A stretch of 64,000 nucleotides of DNA from Parerythrobacter_A sp963838735 (GTDB taxonomy: Bacteria; Pseudomonadota; Alphaproteobacteria; Sphingomonadales; Sphingomonadaceae), in NCBI GenBank assembly GCA_963838735.1, contig CAWISG010000006.1:124001-188000 (forward strand), in the 5' to 3' direction. The translations under genes were made by a program, and so were the position numbers. How positions within the stretch are numbered: position 1 is the stretch's first letter; each line of letters starts with the position of its first letter. The notes under the pieces were generated by a model that worked only from the letters and a program-made list of their open reading frames with translations, searched no databases and had not been told where the DNA came from. Below are positions 8,636 through 18,464 of the stretch, in pieces.

Positions 8636-9241
8636 ATGAGCGGCGATCCACACAGTGTCGGCGATATTCTCGATAGGCTCGACGAACTTGCGGACGAGAA
8701 CGACTCCGTTTGCGTGGCCGACGTGGTCGGCAAGATGGGGACGCGCACTTACGGTCCGTTCCTGCTGGTGCCCGCCCTGATCGGGGTGACACCCGTCGGC
8801 GGCATTCCCGGCGTGCCCACCTTCCTGGCCATTATCGTGGCACTGGTGGCCGCGCAGATGGCGCTCGGCCGCGACCACCTGTGGCTGCCCGGCTGGATCG
8901 AGGATCGCGGCGTATCGGCGGACAAGCTGGCGAAATCGATCGACAAGGCGAAGAAACCGGCGGAGTGGGTCGATTCGGTGTTTCACGGGCGGATGAGGGC
9001 GCTTACCGGACCCACCGCCGCCCGCATCGCCGCCGGTGTCGTCCTGCTGCCGTGTCTCGCCATTCCACCGCTGGAGCTGCTGCCCTTCGCGGTGGCGCTG
9101 CCGATGGCCGCTATCGGGGCGTTCGGTATCGCCCTGACCGTGCGCGACGGGCTGCTGATGCTGATCGCCTTCGCCGCGAGCGCCGCCGCAGCCTATCTGG
9201 TCATCGCGAACGTGTTGCTGGGCGGGGGTGGTGGCGGCTAG
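8636..9241 (+). CDS. Exopolysaccharide synthesis ExoD family membrane protein
   Basis: A 201-residue ExoD-family protein, a family named for a rhizobial gene affecting exopolysaccharide production and alkaline tolerance; its molecular role is unclear. The N-terminal part (SVGDILDRLDELADEN) is cytoplasmic. It is followed by hydrophobic segments with the family's GPFLLVPALIGVTPVGGIPG signature, a conserved middle (MALGRDHLWLPGWIEDRGV), two or three further membrane segments and a Gly-rich end. I chose the ATG at 8636 because an AAGG sits about 10 bases upstream and the family similarity starts there. The frame is open further upstream to an ATG at 8576, but that part looks non-coding. Confidence 0.82.
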   Translation: MSGDPHSVGDILDRLDELADENDSVCVADVVGKMGTRTYGPFLLVPALIGVTPVGGIPGVPTFLAIIVALVAAQMALGRDHLWLPGWIEDRGVSADKLAKSIDKAKKPAEWVDSVFHGRMRALTGPTAARIAAGVVLLPCLAIPPLELLPFAVALPMAAIGAFGIALTVRDGLLMLIAFAASAAAAYLVIANVLLGGGGGG

Positions 9242-9258
9242 ATTGGTCGGCGGCTAGA

Positions 9259-10473
<1,215 letters not shown>

Positions 10474-10578
10474 GGGACGGTTTCCGTGCGTTTTGAAAAG
10501 GATCTGTGTTGCCGATGCGCATAAGCATGGATGCGCACGCTTGAAAAGGCATGTCGCTGCGGTGCAAGAGCGAAACCG

Positions 10579-11370
10579 ATGATCGACCATGACCGCCTTG
10601 AACAGATCGTGCGCGAAGCCGGGCGCAGGGCGCATGACCTGTGGCCTGGCGCGGGCCACGATGTCGAGGCTTGGGAGAAGGAGCAGGGCGCGCCGGTGTG
10701 CGAGGCGGATATCGCGGTTGACCGCTTCCTGCGGCGCGAGCTGTCGGCGTTGCTGCCTGCCGCCGGGTGGCTGAGCGAGGAAACGACCGATTCGACCGAT
10801 CGGCTCGACAAGGGCCTGATATGGCTGGTCGACCCGGTCGACGGCACGCGCGATTTCCTGCGCGGGCGGCCCGGCTGGGCAGTGTCGGTTGCACTGGTCA
10901 GCGGGGGGCGGCCCTTGCTGGGCATGATGAATGCGCCCGCGCGCGACGAACACTGGCATGCCGTGGCGGGGCAGGGGGCCTGGCGTAACGGAAAACGGCT
11001 GAAGGCGTCGACGCGCAAACAGCTGGCGGGCGCGCGTATTCCCGCAGCCAGCCTGCCGAAGGTCGATGCGTTGCTGACCAAGGTGGACCAGCCCAACTCC
11101 ATCGCGCTGCGCATCGCGATGGTTGCCGCCGACGAAGCGGACCTGATTGCCACGCTGCGCTGGGGATTCGAATGGGATATTGGCGCGGCCTGCCTGATTG
11201 CGCGCGAAGCGGGTGCGCGCGCCACCGATGTATTGGGCAATGCCTTCGAATATAACGAGCGCACGCCGCGCGCGCCGGGCCTGCTTGTCTGCGCACCCGA
11301 TATTCATGCCGAGGCGGTTGCCCATCTGGCACAGCGTGCAGGCAAGCTGCGCAATACCCCGCCGAATTAG
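10579..11370 (+). CDS. Inositol monophosphatase-family phosphatase, probably 3'(2'),5'-bisphosphate nucleotidase (CysQ-like)
   Basis: A Mg-dependent, lithium-sensitive-type sugar/nucleotide phosphatase. All three family motifs are visible: WLSEET around residue 74 (metal-binding Glu), DPVDGTRDF around 92 (DPxDGT) and WDIGAACLIAREAGA around 202 (WDxAA). Its 263 residues and the DPVDGTRDFLRG wording fit the CysQ side of the family, which clears PAP from sulfate assimilation, but an inositol phosphatase or other substrate cannot be excluded. The chosen ATG has AAGAG about 8 bases upstream. A second family member (hisN) is at 60847. Confidence 0.85.
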   Translation: MIDHDRLEQIVREAGRRAHDLWPGAGHDVEAWEKEQGAPVCEADIAVDRFLRRELSALLPAAGWLSEETTDSTDRLDKGLIWLVDPVDGTRDFLRGRPGWAVSVALVSGGRPLLGMMNAPARDEHWHAVAGQGAWRNGKRLKASTRKQLAGARIPAASLPKVDALLTKVDQPNSIALRIAMVAADEADLIATLRWGFEWDIGAACLIAREAGARATDVLGNAFEYNERTPRAPGLLVCAPDIHAEAVAHLAQRAGKLRNTPPN

Positions 11371-11380
11371 GCGCGAACCG

Positions 11381-11413
11381 AAAGGGGCGGCCCGTTTCCG
11401 GACCGCCCCCTTT
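11381..11413. terminator. Bidirectional terminator between convergent genes
   Basis: GGGGCGG (11384-11390) pairs with CCGCCCC (11403-11409). AAA lies before the stem and TTT after it, so each strand ends its hairpin with a T run. It serves the phosphatase gene on the plus strand and the OmpA lipoprotein gene on the minus strand. Confidence 0.7.
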
Positions 11414-11436
11414 CGATTGCAGAGAGTTGCGCTGTC

Positions 11437-12126
11437 TTACTGGTTGCGCGCATCCCGCACATCGTCCTGCGAAATCGGCAGGATCTTGATTTCGACGCGG
11501 CGGTTCTGCGCGCGCCCGAATTCGGTGCTGTTGTCGGCGATGGGGGCGGTTTCACCGAAGCCCTGCGACCGCATCCGCGCACTGCTGACGCCACGCGAAG
11601 TGAGGTAGTTCAGCACGGCGCGCGCCCGCTGTTCGGACAGGTTCTGGTTGAACGCATCCGATCCGGTCGAATCGGTGTGGCCGTATACGTCGATCAGGCT
11701 GTTGGGATATTGCTGCAGGCTGTTCGCCACCGTATCGAGCGTCTGGCGGAACGACGGGTTAATGGTATAGCTGCCGACAGCGAAAGTTACGCCATCGGGC
11801 AGGTTCACCAGGATGGACTCGCCATTATCGGCTTCGGTCACATCGACGCCCGAACCGGCGGTTTGCTCGCGCAGTTCCTTGATCTGGCGGTCGTATTGCG
11901 CGCCGATGACAGCGCCGCCCGCGCCGCCGATGCCCGCGCCGATGATCCGGCCCGTCTTGCCGCCGATAAGATCGCCCAGCAACGCACCCAGCGCGCCGCC
12001 GCCAACGCCGCCGATGGCGGTACGCGAGATTTTCTGTTCGCCGGTATTGGGATCGGTTACGCAACCCGATACGGTAGCGAGCGAGAGCGCAGCGATGCTA
12101 GCGGTAATCATTCTGGACGTCTTCAT
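11437..12126 (-). CDS. OmpA family outer-membrane lipoprotein with glycine zipper (YiaD-like)
   Basis: A 229-residue lipoprotein. The signal peptide ends in a lipobox (LATVSGC, Cys at about 22). A Gly-rich zipper segment (GGVGGGALGALLGDLIGG, about 38-75) is followed by an OmpA peptidoglycan-binding domain (about 115-218). The domain carries the signature VYGHTDSTGSDAFNQNLSEQ, then RAxAVxxYL and the closing GRAQNRRVEI. It probably tethers the outer membrane to peptidoglycan. The gene stands alone and is divergent from the CBS-domain gene. Confidence 0.92.
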   Translation of the reverse strand: MKTSRMITASIAALSLATVSGCVTDPNTGEQKISRTAIGGVGGGALGALLGDLIGGKTGRIIGAGIGGAGGAVIGAQYDRQIKELREQTAGSGVDVTEADNGESILVNLPDGVTFAVGSYTINPSFRQTLDTVANSLQQYPNSLIDVYGHTDSTGSDAFNQNLSEQRARAVLNYLTSRGVSSARMRSQGFGETAPIADNSTEFGRAQNRRVEIKILPISQDDVRDARNQ

Positions 12127-12334
12127 TAAGCTTCCCCTTGAGAAATTCTTCTGCTTCGCACAGCGGCCAGCGATCGGAATACCGCGACTTTCGCACGTGT
12201 CGAGGCGTTATACGACTGACCACACGGTCGCGTTCCTGAACGGGGCCGACAGCGCCGGTCTATTTTCTCCGAGATTTGTTGTGCGCAGAAGCACGACGCT
12301 GGCACCGCGCCGCATTTCTGCTAGCAGCCACGCT

Positions 12335-13654
12335 GTGACTGCCTTTCCCTGGACCGACATTGCCATCATCGGCGCGCTGATCGTGCTGAACGGTGTTTTC
12401 GCCATGTCCGAACTCGCCATCGTATCGGCGCGCACCGGCGCGCTGCAGTCGGCGGCGGATGACGGCAGCAAGGGTGCCGAAACCGCCATCGCGCTGGCGG
12501 CGGATCCCGGCAAGTTCCTGTCCACGGTGCAGATCGGCATCACCCTGATCGGTATCGTCGCCGGTGCCTATTCGGGCGCGAGCCTGGGCGGACCGGTGGG
12601 CGAGCGGCTGGCGCGGATACCCGCCATTGCGCCCTACGCGCCGGAAGTCGGGTTCTTCCTGGTCATCGCGGTGACCACCTATTTCAGCCTGGTGGTGGGG
12701 GAACTTGTGCCCAAGCAGGTCGCCCTGCGCGCCGCGCAACCCATCGCGGTGGTGATGGCGCGCCCGATGGCGTTGCTGGCGAAAGTGGCGGCCCCGGTGG
12801 TCTGGCTGCTCGATACCTCGTCCGGCCTTCTTATCCGCCTGCTGGGTGTGCGCCCCTCCGGCCAGGATAATGTCACGGCGGAGGAACTGCACATGATTTT
12901 CGCCGAAGCCAGCCGGACCGGCGTGATCGAGGCCGAGCAGAGCCAGATACTGACCGGCGTGATGCGCCTTGCCGAGCGCCCGGTGCGCGAAGTGATGACC
13001 CCCCGCACGCAGATCGACTGGGTGGAGGCCGATGCCGACGATGCGGCCTTGCGGCAGGTCATCGAGGACAGCCCGCATTCGCTGCTGCCCGTGGCGCAAG
13101 GGTCGCCAGACACGATACTGGGCGTCATAAAGGTGCGCGAAGTTTTGGCATTGATGATTGCGGGCAAGCCGGTGTCGCTGCCAGCATTGATGCGCCGCGC
13201 CGAGGTGGTGCCCGACCAGCTGGACGCGATGGATGCGCTGCGCGTGTTGCAGCAATCCGAAGTGGCGATGGCGATGGTCCACGACGAATACGGCCATCTC
13301 GACGGCCTTATTACGCCTGTGGACCTGCTCACCGCGCTGGTCGGACAGTTCGAGTCGGATCGCGACGAGGGCGATGCGCCGCCGGTGACGCAGCGGCCCG
13401 ACGGCGCATTGCTGGTCTCGGGCGGCACGTCGGCGGAAGAACTGGCCGAGCGGCTCGGGTTGGATTACGGCGAGGAGCGCGAATTCGCCACCGTGGCGGG
13501 CTATGTCCTCTCGGTGCTGAAGTCGCTGCCGGTCGGCGGCGAGACCTTCGAGGAGCAGGGCTGGCGCTTCGAAGTGACCGAGATGGAGGGCCGCAAGATC
13601 GGCACCGTCGTGGTCACGAAGGTCGATGCCGCAGAACCGCTCCCCACAGGCTAG
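12335..13654 (+). CDS. CorC/HlyC-family membrane protein with DUF21 and CBS domains
   Basis: A 439-residue protein with an N-terminal DUF21 membrane domain of four segments (IAIIGALIVLNGVFAMSELA and others, to about residue 165). A CBS pair (VMTPRTQIDWVEADA to about 340) and a C-terminal CorC/HlyC transporter-associated domain (about 355-430) follow. The family is called hemolysin-like, but members act in Mg/Co efflux or envelope homeostasis. The start is uncertain: the frame is open back to 11813. The GTG at 12335 best fits the family, and a GTG at 12281 is possible. Its TAG shares the CTAG at 13651-13654 with the stop of the convergent lipoprotein gene. Confidence 0.85.
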   Translation: MTAFPWTDIAIIGALIVLNGVFAMSELAIVSARTGALQSAADDGSKGAETAIALAADPGKFLSTVQIGITLIGIVAGAYSGASLGGPVGERLARIPAIAPYAPEVGFFLVIAVTTYFSLVVGELVPKQVALRAAQPIAVVMARPMALLAKVAAPVVWLLDTSSGLLIRLLGVRPSGQDNVTAEELHMIFAEASRTGVIEAEQSQILTGVMRLAERPVREVMTPRTQIDWVEADADDAALRQVIEDSPHSLLPVAQGSPDTILGVIKVREVLALMIAGKPVSLPALMRRAEVVPDQLDAMDALRVLQQSEVAMAMVHDEYGHLDGLITPVDLLTALVGQFESDRDEGDAPPVTQRPDGALLVSGGTSAEELAERLGLDYGEEREFATVAGYVLSVLKSLPVGGETFEEQGWRFEVTEMEGRKIGTVVVTKVDAAEPLPTG

Positions 13655-14079
13655 CCTGGATTGACGACACTTGCATTGGCACCGTCGCCTTCGGGTGCGG
13701 CGATAATGTCGCGCGTTACCGCACCCTTCGCCACTGTATTCGTCTGCGGATCGCCGATCGCCGAGCGGATGCCCGGTGCGGCCGCGCCTGCACGATCCAG
13801 CGCGCTGGTCTCCACCTGGCTACGCGGTGCGGTGCCGCCGAACAATGCCTCGAGCGCCTGCTCGCTGGCAGTGCCTTCGGCAGGGCGCGGCGCGCCCGGT
13901 ACGGGCGGCACGAGGTTGAAATCGGGCGGGACCACCAGCGGGGCCTGCCGCTGCACTGCCATTTCGTCGGGACGGTCGCGGCCCAGAATACCGCCGCCGC
14001 TGCCACAGGCAGCCAGCATGGCGCTGGCACCGGCGAGAAGAGCAAGATTGGTCGAAAGTCGCATGGATCGTGCTGGCAT
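13651..14079 (-). CDS. DUF3035 domain lipoprotein
   Basis: A 142-residue lipoprotein with signal peptide and lipobox (ASAMLAACGSGGG, Cys at about 25). A segment that is conserved in alphaproteobacterial DUF3035 proteins follows (DRPDEMAVQRQAPLVVPPDF). Its function is unknown. It lies 9 bases downstream of lspA, the signal peptidase that would process it, in the common alphaproteobacterial order ileS-lspA-DUF3035. Confidence 0.88.
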   Translation of the reverse strand: MPARSMRLSTNLALLAGASAMLAACGSGGGILGRDRPDEMAVQRQAPLVVPPDFNLVPPVPGAPRPAEGTASEQALEALFGGTAPRSQVETSALDRAGAAAPGIRSAIGDPQTNTVAKGAVTRDIIAAPEGDGANASVVNPG

Positions 14080-14088
14080 GGGGGCCTC

Positions 14089-14595
14089 TCAGGCAGGTTC
14101 GGCGGATGGTTCGGCCTTATCGCGGACGAACAGCGCGCGGGCAAGAATGATGACGACGCCGATGGTAATGGCGGCATCGGCGACGTTGAAAATCAGGAAA
14201 GGGCGGAACGTGCCGAAATGCAGGTCAGCATAATCGAGCACATAGCCGAAGCGATAGCGATCCACGATATTGCCCAGCGCCCCGCCCAGGATGAACGACA
14301 GGCCCAGAATATCGCCGAACACCCGCTCGCGCAGCATCCATACGAACACCACACCTGCGATAACGGCGGTGACCAGCACAAGGCCCCAGCGCATTTCCGG
14401 ACTGGTCGCTTCGAACATGCCCATCGACACGCCGTAATTATGCACCCGCGTCAGGTCGAAGAACGGCAGCAGCTCGATAGTGTCATAAAGCTTCATGCCC
14501 AGATCGACGTCGACAATCCGCTTCACCCATTGATCGACGGCGAAGATGGTCGCGGCAACGAGGAGACCGATGATGCGTGCCCTGGACGGCTTCAC
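14089..14595 (-). CDS. lspA: Lipoprotein signal peptidase (signal peptidase II)
   Basis: Inner-membrane aspartyl protease that removes signal peptides from prolipoproteins. The 168-residue protein has four hydrophobic segments. The two catalytic-Asp motifs are LGGALGNIVDRYRFG (about residues 110-124) and FLIFNVADAAITIG (about 137-150). The start is a GTG whose GTGA overlaps the TGA stop of ileS. The frame is open upstream inside ileS, but that part is not family-like. At least three lipoproteins in this window are likely clients. Confidence 0.95.
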   Translation of the reverse strand: MKPSRARIIGLLVAATIFAVDQWVKRIVDVDLGMKLYDTIELLPFFDLTRVHNYGVSMGMFEATSPEMRWGLVLVTAVIAGVVFVWMLRERVFGDILGLSFILGGALGNIVDRYRFGYVLDYADLHFGTFRPFLIFNVADAAITIGVVIILARALFVRDKAEPSAEPA

Positions 14596-17500
14596 GACAC
14601 GACCTCCGCATCCAGCGCAGTCACTACATCGTCGCACCGTCCGCACAGCGCGCCATCCTGCGCCACATCGGGCAGCAACCGCCAGCAGCGGCCGCATTTG
14701 TGGTTGGCGGTACGGGTAACGGTCACGGCGTCGCTATCGGTGCGGGTCACTGACGCGGCGATGAACAGTTCGGCCAGCGCTTCGTCGCTGAACCCTTCGG
14801 GCACGTCAGCGGCCGGGACGGTCACGTCGGCTTCCAGGCCGGAGCGGATGGTCTTGTCGCGGCGCAACGGCTCGATTGCTTCCATCACGCGTTCCCGCAA
14901 GTCACGCAACGCTGCCCAGCGTCCGGTATCGACGGGCACGGCGGGGATGCTCGGCCATCCGAGCAGATGGACGCTGCCGCCCTGCTCGCCGTCTTCGGAG
15001 TAGCGCGTCTGCCACACCTCCTCGGCCGTAAAGACCAGCACCGGCGCGGTGTAGCGCACGAGGGCGTGGAACAGGATATCGAGCACGGTGCGATAGGCGT
15101 TGCGCGCCGGGTTGTCCGCACCGTCGCAATAGAGCGTGTCCTTGCGGATATCGAAGAAGAAGGCGCTCAAGTCCTCGTTGCAAAAATCCACCAGCATGCG
15201 GGTGTAACCGTTGAAATCGAAGTTTTCGGTCGCCGTGCGCAGCTTGCCGTCCAGTTCGGCCAACCGCGACAGGATATGGATCTCCAGCTCCGGGATTTCG
15301 GTCGCGTCGCCCATATCGCCGACATAGCCGTCCAGCGCGCCAAGCAGGTAGCGGAAGGTGTTGCGCAGGCGGCGGTACTGATCACCGACCCCTTTCAGAA
15401 TTTCGTCGCCGATGCGGTGGTCTTCGGTGAAATCGACCGATAGCGCCCACAGACGGATGATATCCGCGCCATATTGCTCCATCACCTTCAGGGGATCGAC
15501 GGTATTGCCGAGCGATTTCGACATCTTGCGTCCTGCCGCATCCATCGTGAAGCCGTGGGTCAGCACTGCCTTGTACGGCGCGCGGCCGCGCGTGCCGCAG
15601 CTTTCCAGCAGGCTCGACTGGAACCAGCCGCGATGCTGGTCGCTACCCTCCAGATAGAGGTCGGCGGGGCTGGAAAGTTCTGGCCATTCGTCCGATTCCA
15701 GCACGAAGGCGTGGGTGCTGCCGCTGTCGAACCAGACATCGAGAATGTCGGTGACCATCTCGTAATCGTCCGGGTTGCGCTGTTTTCCATCGGCATCCTC
15801 GCCGAGAAACTCCGCCGCAGCGCCCGGATGCCATGCGTCCACGGTGCCTTCGGCAATGGCCTGCTGGATGCGCGCGTTGACTGCCGGATCGACCAGCAAT
15901 TCGCCGCTGGTGCGATGCACGAACAGTGCCAGCGGCACGCCCCACGCCCGCTGGCGGCTGACCAGCCAGTCGGGCCGCCCCTCGACCATGCTGCGCAGCC
16001 GATTGCGGCCTTTTTCCGGGATGAAGCGGGTGGCCTCGATTTCGGACAGGGCGATGTCTCGCAAGGTTTGTTCGCCAAGCCGCAAAGTCCGTTCGTGCTG
16101 AGCTTGTCGAAGCATTGCACTTTCTTCTGCGCCGTCGGGAGAAGAGAAGGACGGTCCTTCGGAGTCGGAGACGGCGCGAAGCGCCACCGGCTCAGGACGA
16201 ACGGAGGGGGGGCCGCCCCGTAATTTCTCATCGATCGCGATGAACCACTGCGGCGTGCAGCGATAGACGACCTTGGCCTTAGAGCGCCACGAATGCGGGT
16301 AGCTGTGCCGGTAATCGGCGCTCGCGCTCAGCAGCGCGCCCGCTTCGCGTAGGTCGGAGCAGATTGGCCCCTCCGGCGCGTTAAAGGGTTTGTTGATGAC
16401 GCTGCGGCGGCGTTCGTCGTCCCCCCCCAGCCACAGCCAGTCGTCGCGATAAAGTCCGTTGCCCTGGACCGCGAAGACCGGCTCGATGCCGTTCGCTTTG
16501 CACAGGTCGAAATCGTCCTCGCCGTGGTCGGGCGACATATGGACGATCCCGGTGCCGCTGTCGTTGGTGACGAAGTTGCCCGCCAGCATCGGGCGCGGCT
16601 TGGCGTAGAACCCGCCGAGATGGTGCATCGGGTGGCGGACGATGGTTCCGGCGAGGTCAGAGCCTTTGCCTTCCCATAGCAATGTTCCCGAAGCGGGTTC
16701 GGTCGGCGCACCACGAGCTGCGCGATCGAAATAGAAATCGAAAGCGCGCTCCTTGGCAATTAGCCAATTCTGATTGCCTTCATCATAGAGCTGATACTCA
16801 ATATCAGGCCCATACGCGAGCGCCTGGTTCACCGGGATCGTCCACGGCGTCGTCGTCCAGATCACGGCGTGCGCGCCGACCAGTTCCTCAATCGGTGACT
16901 CGACAATCTCGAACGCCACGTCGATCTGCGGGCTGTCGGTCAGTTCCTGGTATTCAACCTCGGCATCAGCGAGCGCGGTTTCCTCCACCGGGCTCCACAT
17001 CACCGGCTTCGCGCCGCGATAGAGCTGGCCGGTTTCGGCAAACTTGTGCAGTTCCGCGACGATGGCAGCTTCGGCTTCGGGGCGCATGGTGAGGTAGGGT
17101 TTGTCCCACCGGCCCTGGATGCCGAGGCGTTGCAGCTGCTCCGACTGCACCTCCACCCACTTTGCGGCATAGTCGCGGCATTCGGCGCGGAACTCGTGCG
17201 CTGGCACGTCCTTCTTGTCGCGTTTCTTCTTGCGGTAGGCTTCCTCCACCTTCCACTCGATCGGCAGGCCGTGGCAGTCCCAGCCCGGCACATATGGCGC
17301 ATCCTTGCCCAGCAGTGTCTGCGTGCGGCACACCATGTCCTTCAACACATGGTTCAATGCGTGGCCGACATGGATCGCGCCATTGGCGTAGGGTGGGCCA
17401 TCGTGCAGGATGAATGTCTCGCGCCCTTGGCGCTCTTCGCGCAGCTTCTCGTACAGGCCGATTTCCTGCCAGCGCGCCAGAATGCCGGGTTCCTTCTGCG

Positions 17501-17600
17501 GCAGGCCTGCCTTCATCGGGAAGGCGGTTTTCGGCAGGAACACGGTGTCCCTGTAGTCGCGGGTGTTGGCGCGCGTATCGGATTTGGGAGTATCGGTCAT
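14592..17600 (-). CDS. ileS: Isoleucyl-tRNA synthetase carrying an in-frame repeat insertion
   Basis: Charges tRNA-Ile. Class I signatures are present: HVGH at residues 77-80 and KMSKS in GRKMSKSLGN around 675. The editing domain contains WTTTPWTIPVNQALAYGP. The C-terminal zinc ribbon CGRCWRLLPDVAQDGALCGRCDD is intact. The protein has 1002 residues, against the usual 930-960. The excess includes about 40 residues at positions 465-505 with no family counterpart, between FIAIDEKLRGG and LGEQTLRDIALSEIEATRF. They are encoded by a palindromic repeat (16088-16205). The frame stays open, so the enzyme is probably functional. It is upstream of lspA and overlaps it by GTGA. Confidence 0.96.
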   Translation of the reverse strand: MTDTPKSDTRANTRDYRDTVFLPKTAFPMKAGLPQKEPGILARWQEIGLYEKLREERQGRETFILHDGPPYANGAIHVGHALNHVLKDMVCRTQTLLGKDAPYVPGWDCHGLPIEWKVEEAYRKKKRDKKDVPAHEFRAECRDYAAKWVEVQSEQLQRLGIQGRWDKPYLTMRPEAEAAIVAELHKFAETGQLYRGAKPVMWSPVEETALADAEVEYQELTDSPQIDVAFEIVESPIEELVGAHAVIWTTTPWTIPVNQALAYGPDIEYQLYDEGNQNWLIAKERAFDFYFDRAARGAPTEPASGTLLWEGKGSDLAGTIVRHPMHHLGGFYAKPRPMLAGNFVTNDSGTGIVHMSPDHGEDDFDLCKANGIEPVFAVQGNGLYRDDWLWLGGDDERRRSVINKPFNAPEGPICSDLREAGALLSASADYRHSYPHSWRSKAKVVYRCTPQWFIAIDEKLRGGPPSVRPEPVALRAVSDSEGPSFSSPDGAEESAMLRQAQHERTLRLGEQTLRDIALSEIEATRFIPEKGRNRLRSMVEGRPDWLVSRQRAWGVPLALFVHRTSGELLVDPAVNARIQQAIAEGTVDAWHPGAAAEFLGEDADGKQRNPDDYEMVTDILDVWFDSGSTHAFVLESDEWPELSSPADLYLEGSDQHRGWFQSSLLESCGTRGRAPYKAVLTHGFTMDAAGRKMSKSLGNTVDPLKVMEQYGADIIRLWALSVDFTEDHRIGDEILKGVGDQYRRLRNTFRYLLGALDGYVGDMGDATEIPELEIHILSRLAELDGKLRTATENFDFNGYTRMLVDFCNEDLSAFFFDIRKDTLYCDGADNPARNAYRTVLDILFHALVRYTAPVLVFTAEEVWQTRYSEDGEQGGSVHLLGWPSIPAVPVDTGRWAALRDLRERVMEAIEPLRRDKTIRSGLEADVTVPAADVPEGFSDEALAELFIAASVTRTDSDAVTVTRTANHKCGRCWRLLPDVAQDGALCGRCDDVVTALDAEVVS
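16088..16205. repeat. Palindromic interspersed repeat inserted in frame in ileS
   Basis: The 118-base element is bounded by TCCGTTCGTGCTGAGC (16088-16103) and GCTCAGGACGAACGGA (16190-16205), which are inverted copies matching at 15 of 16 positions. It contains CTTGTCGAAG, an internal GGCGC/GCGCC hairpin around 16172-16185 and an AAGGAC/GTCCTT-type dyad around 16147-16160. The words GTTCGTCCTGAGC and CTTGTCGAAG are ones I associate with short dispersed repeats in sphingomonad and other proteobacterial genomes. No second copy was found in this window. The codon register of ileS is kept through it. Confidence 0.75.
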
Positions 17601-17672
17601 GACGTGCGCGCGATTACGGTATTCGCTACGCGCGTCAAAGCGCGAATTAACCCGCGTTCCAACTGCCCCGCT

Positions 17673-18419
17673 TCAGTTCCCCCGTTTCAGGCGGCGCGCC
17701 TGAAAGGCATAGCGCGCGGCCTTCGCGACATCGCGCTGGAACTGCGCATTCACGATGCCACCCACCGCCGAACCGATGACCGGCACGATCATGCCCGCCC
17801 GGCTGCGGAACGAGGCGAAGGCGATGGCGCGCGACACCCGCTCGACCGCCTGATCGACCAACGGCTCGATATCCTTGCCCGTGACGGCGATCAGCGCGCC
17901 GGTATCGTCGATCTCTGCTTCGAGCGCATCCAGTCGCGCGTTCTTCTGGTCCCGGTCGTCCAGTGCCGCGACTTCGAGAACCTGCAGGCGGAACATGCGC
18001 TCGGTCGGGCCTTCTCCCTCGAACCCGAACGCGCGCCCGGTATCGCGGATCAGCCGCAACGCGACCGCGATCGTGGCAGGAATATCCGCGCTCATCGTCA
18101 TCGCGCCGCCCAGACCTGCCGCAGCGCCGGTGGTGGCGCTCACGCCGCGCGCTACCCGTTCGGCCCGACGCGCTGCCTTGCGCGCCGCGTCCATGTCGGC
18201 AGGGTCGTGATCGAAGGACAGCAGGTTCGCCTGTCCGGTTGCTTTGTCGAGCCCTTTCAGAACGCCTTCCATCAGGCTGCGCGGCACGACGCTGGCGATT
18301 GCCTTGCCGAACGGATTGGTCAGACGTTCGATTCCCCGCCCCAGAAAGGACGGGCGGGATGTGCGATAAGCGGTCTGTTCGGCGGCAAGGGTTTTCACGA
18401 TCAAGTGCTTTCGTTGCAA
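17673..18419 (-). CDS. EcsC family protein
   Basis: A 248-residue EcsC-family protein, named for a Bacillus gene next to an ABC transporter; its function is unknown. Visible family traits are the Gly/Ala-rich VSATTGAAAGLGGAMTMSAD region (about residues 93-115), the IPATIAVALRLIRDTGRAFG block and the C-terminal RAGMIVPVIGSAVGGIVNAQ. The start is taken as TTG at 18419, preceded by AAGGGA about 8 bases upstream. A GTG at 18398 is also possible. It sits alone between ileS and ribF. Confidence 0.8.
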   Translation of the reverse strand: MQRKHLIVKTLAAEQTAYRTSRPSFLGRGIERLTNPFGKAIASVVPRSLMEGVLKGLDKATGQANLLSFDHDPADMDAARKAARRAERVARGVSATTGAAAGLGGAMTMSADIPATIAVALRLIRDTGRAFGFEGEGPTERMFRLQVLEVAALDDRDQKNARLDALEAEIDDTGALIAVTGKDIEPLVDQAVERVSRAIAFASFRSRAGMIVPVIGSAVGGIVNAQFQRDVAKAARYAFQARRLKRGN

Positions 18420-18464
18420 GGTGGTTTTCCCTTCAACCGGCGCGACCCGTGCGACGTTCCCGCG

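Noticed and set aside
10474..11325. 284-codon N-terminal extension of sucC
   Set aside because: It is antisense to the phosphatase gene. The SucC N-terminus MNIHEYQAKE is exactly at 10473.
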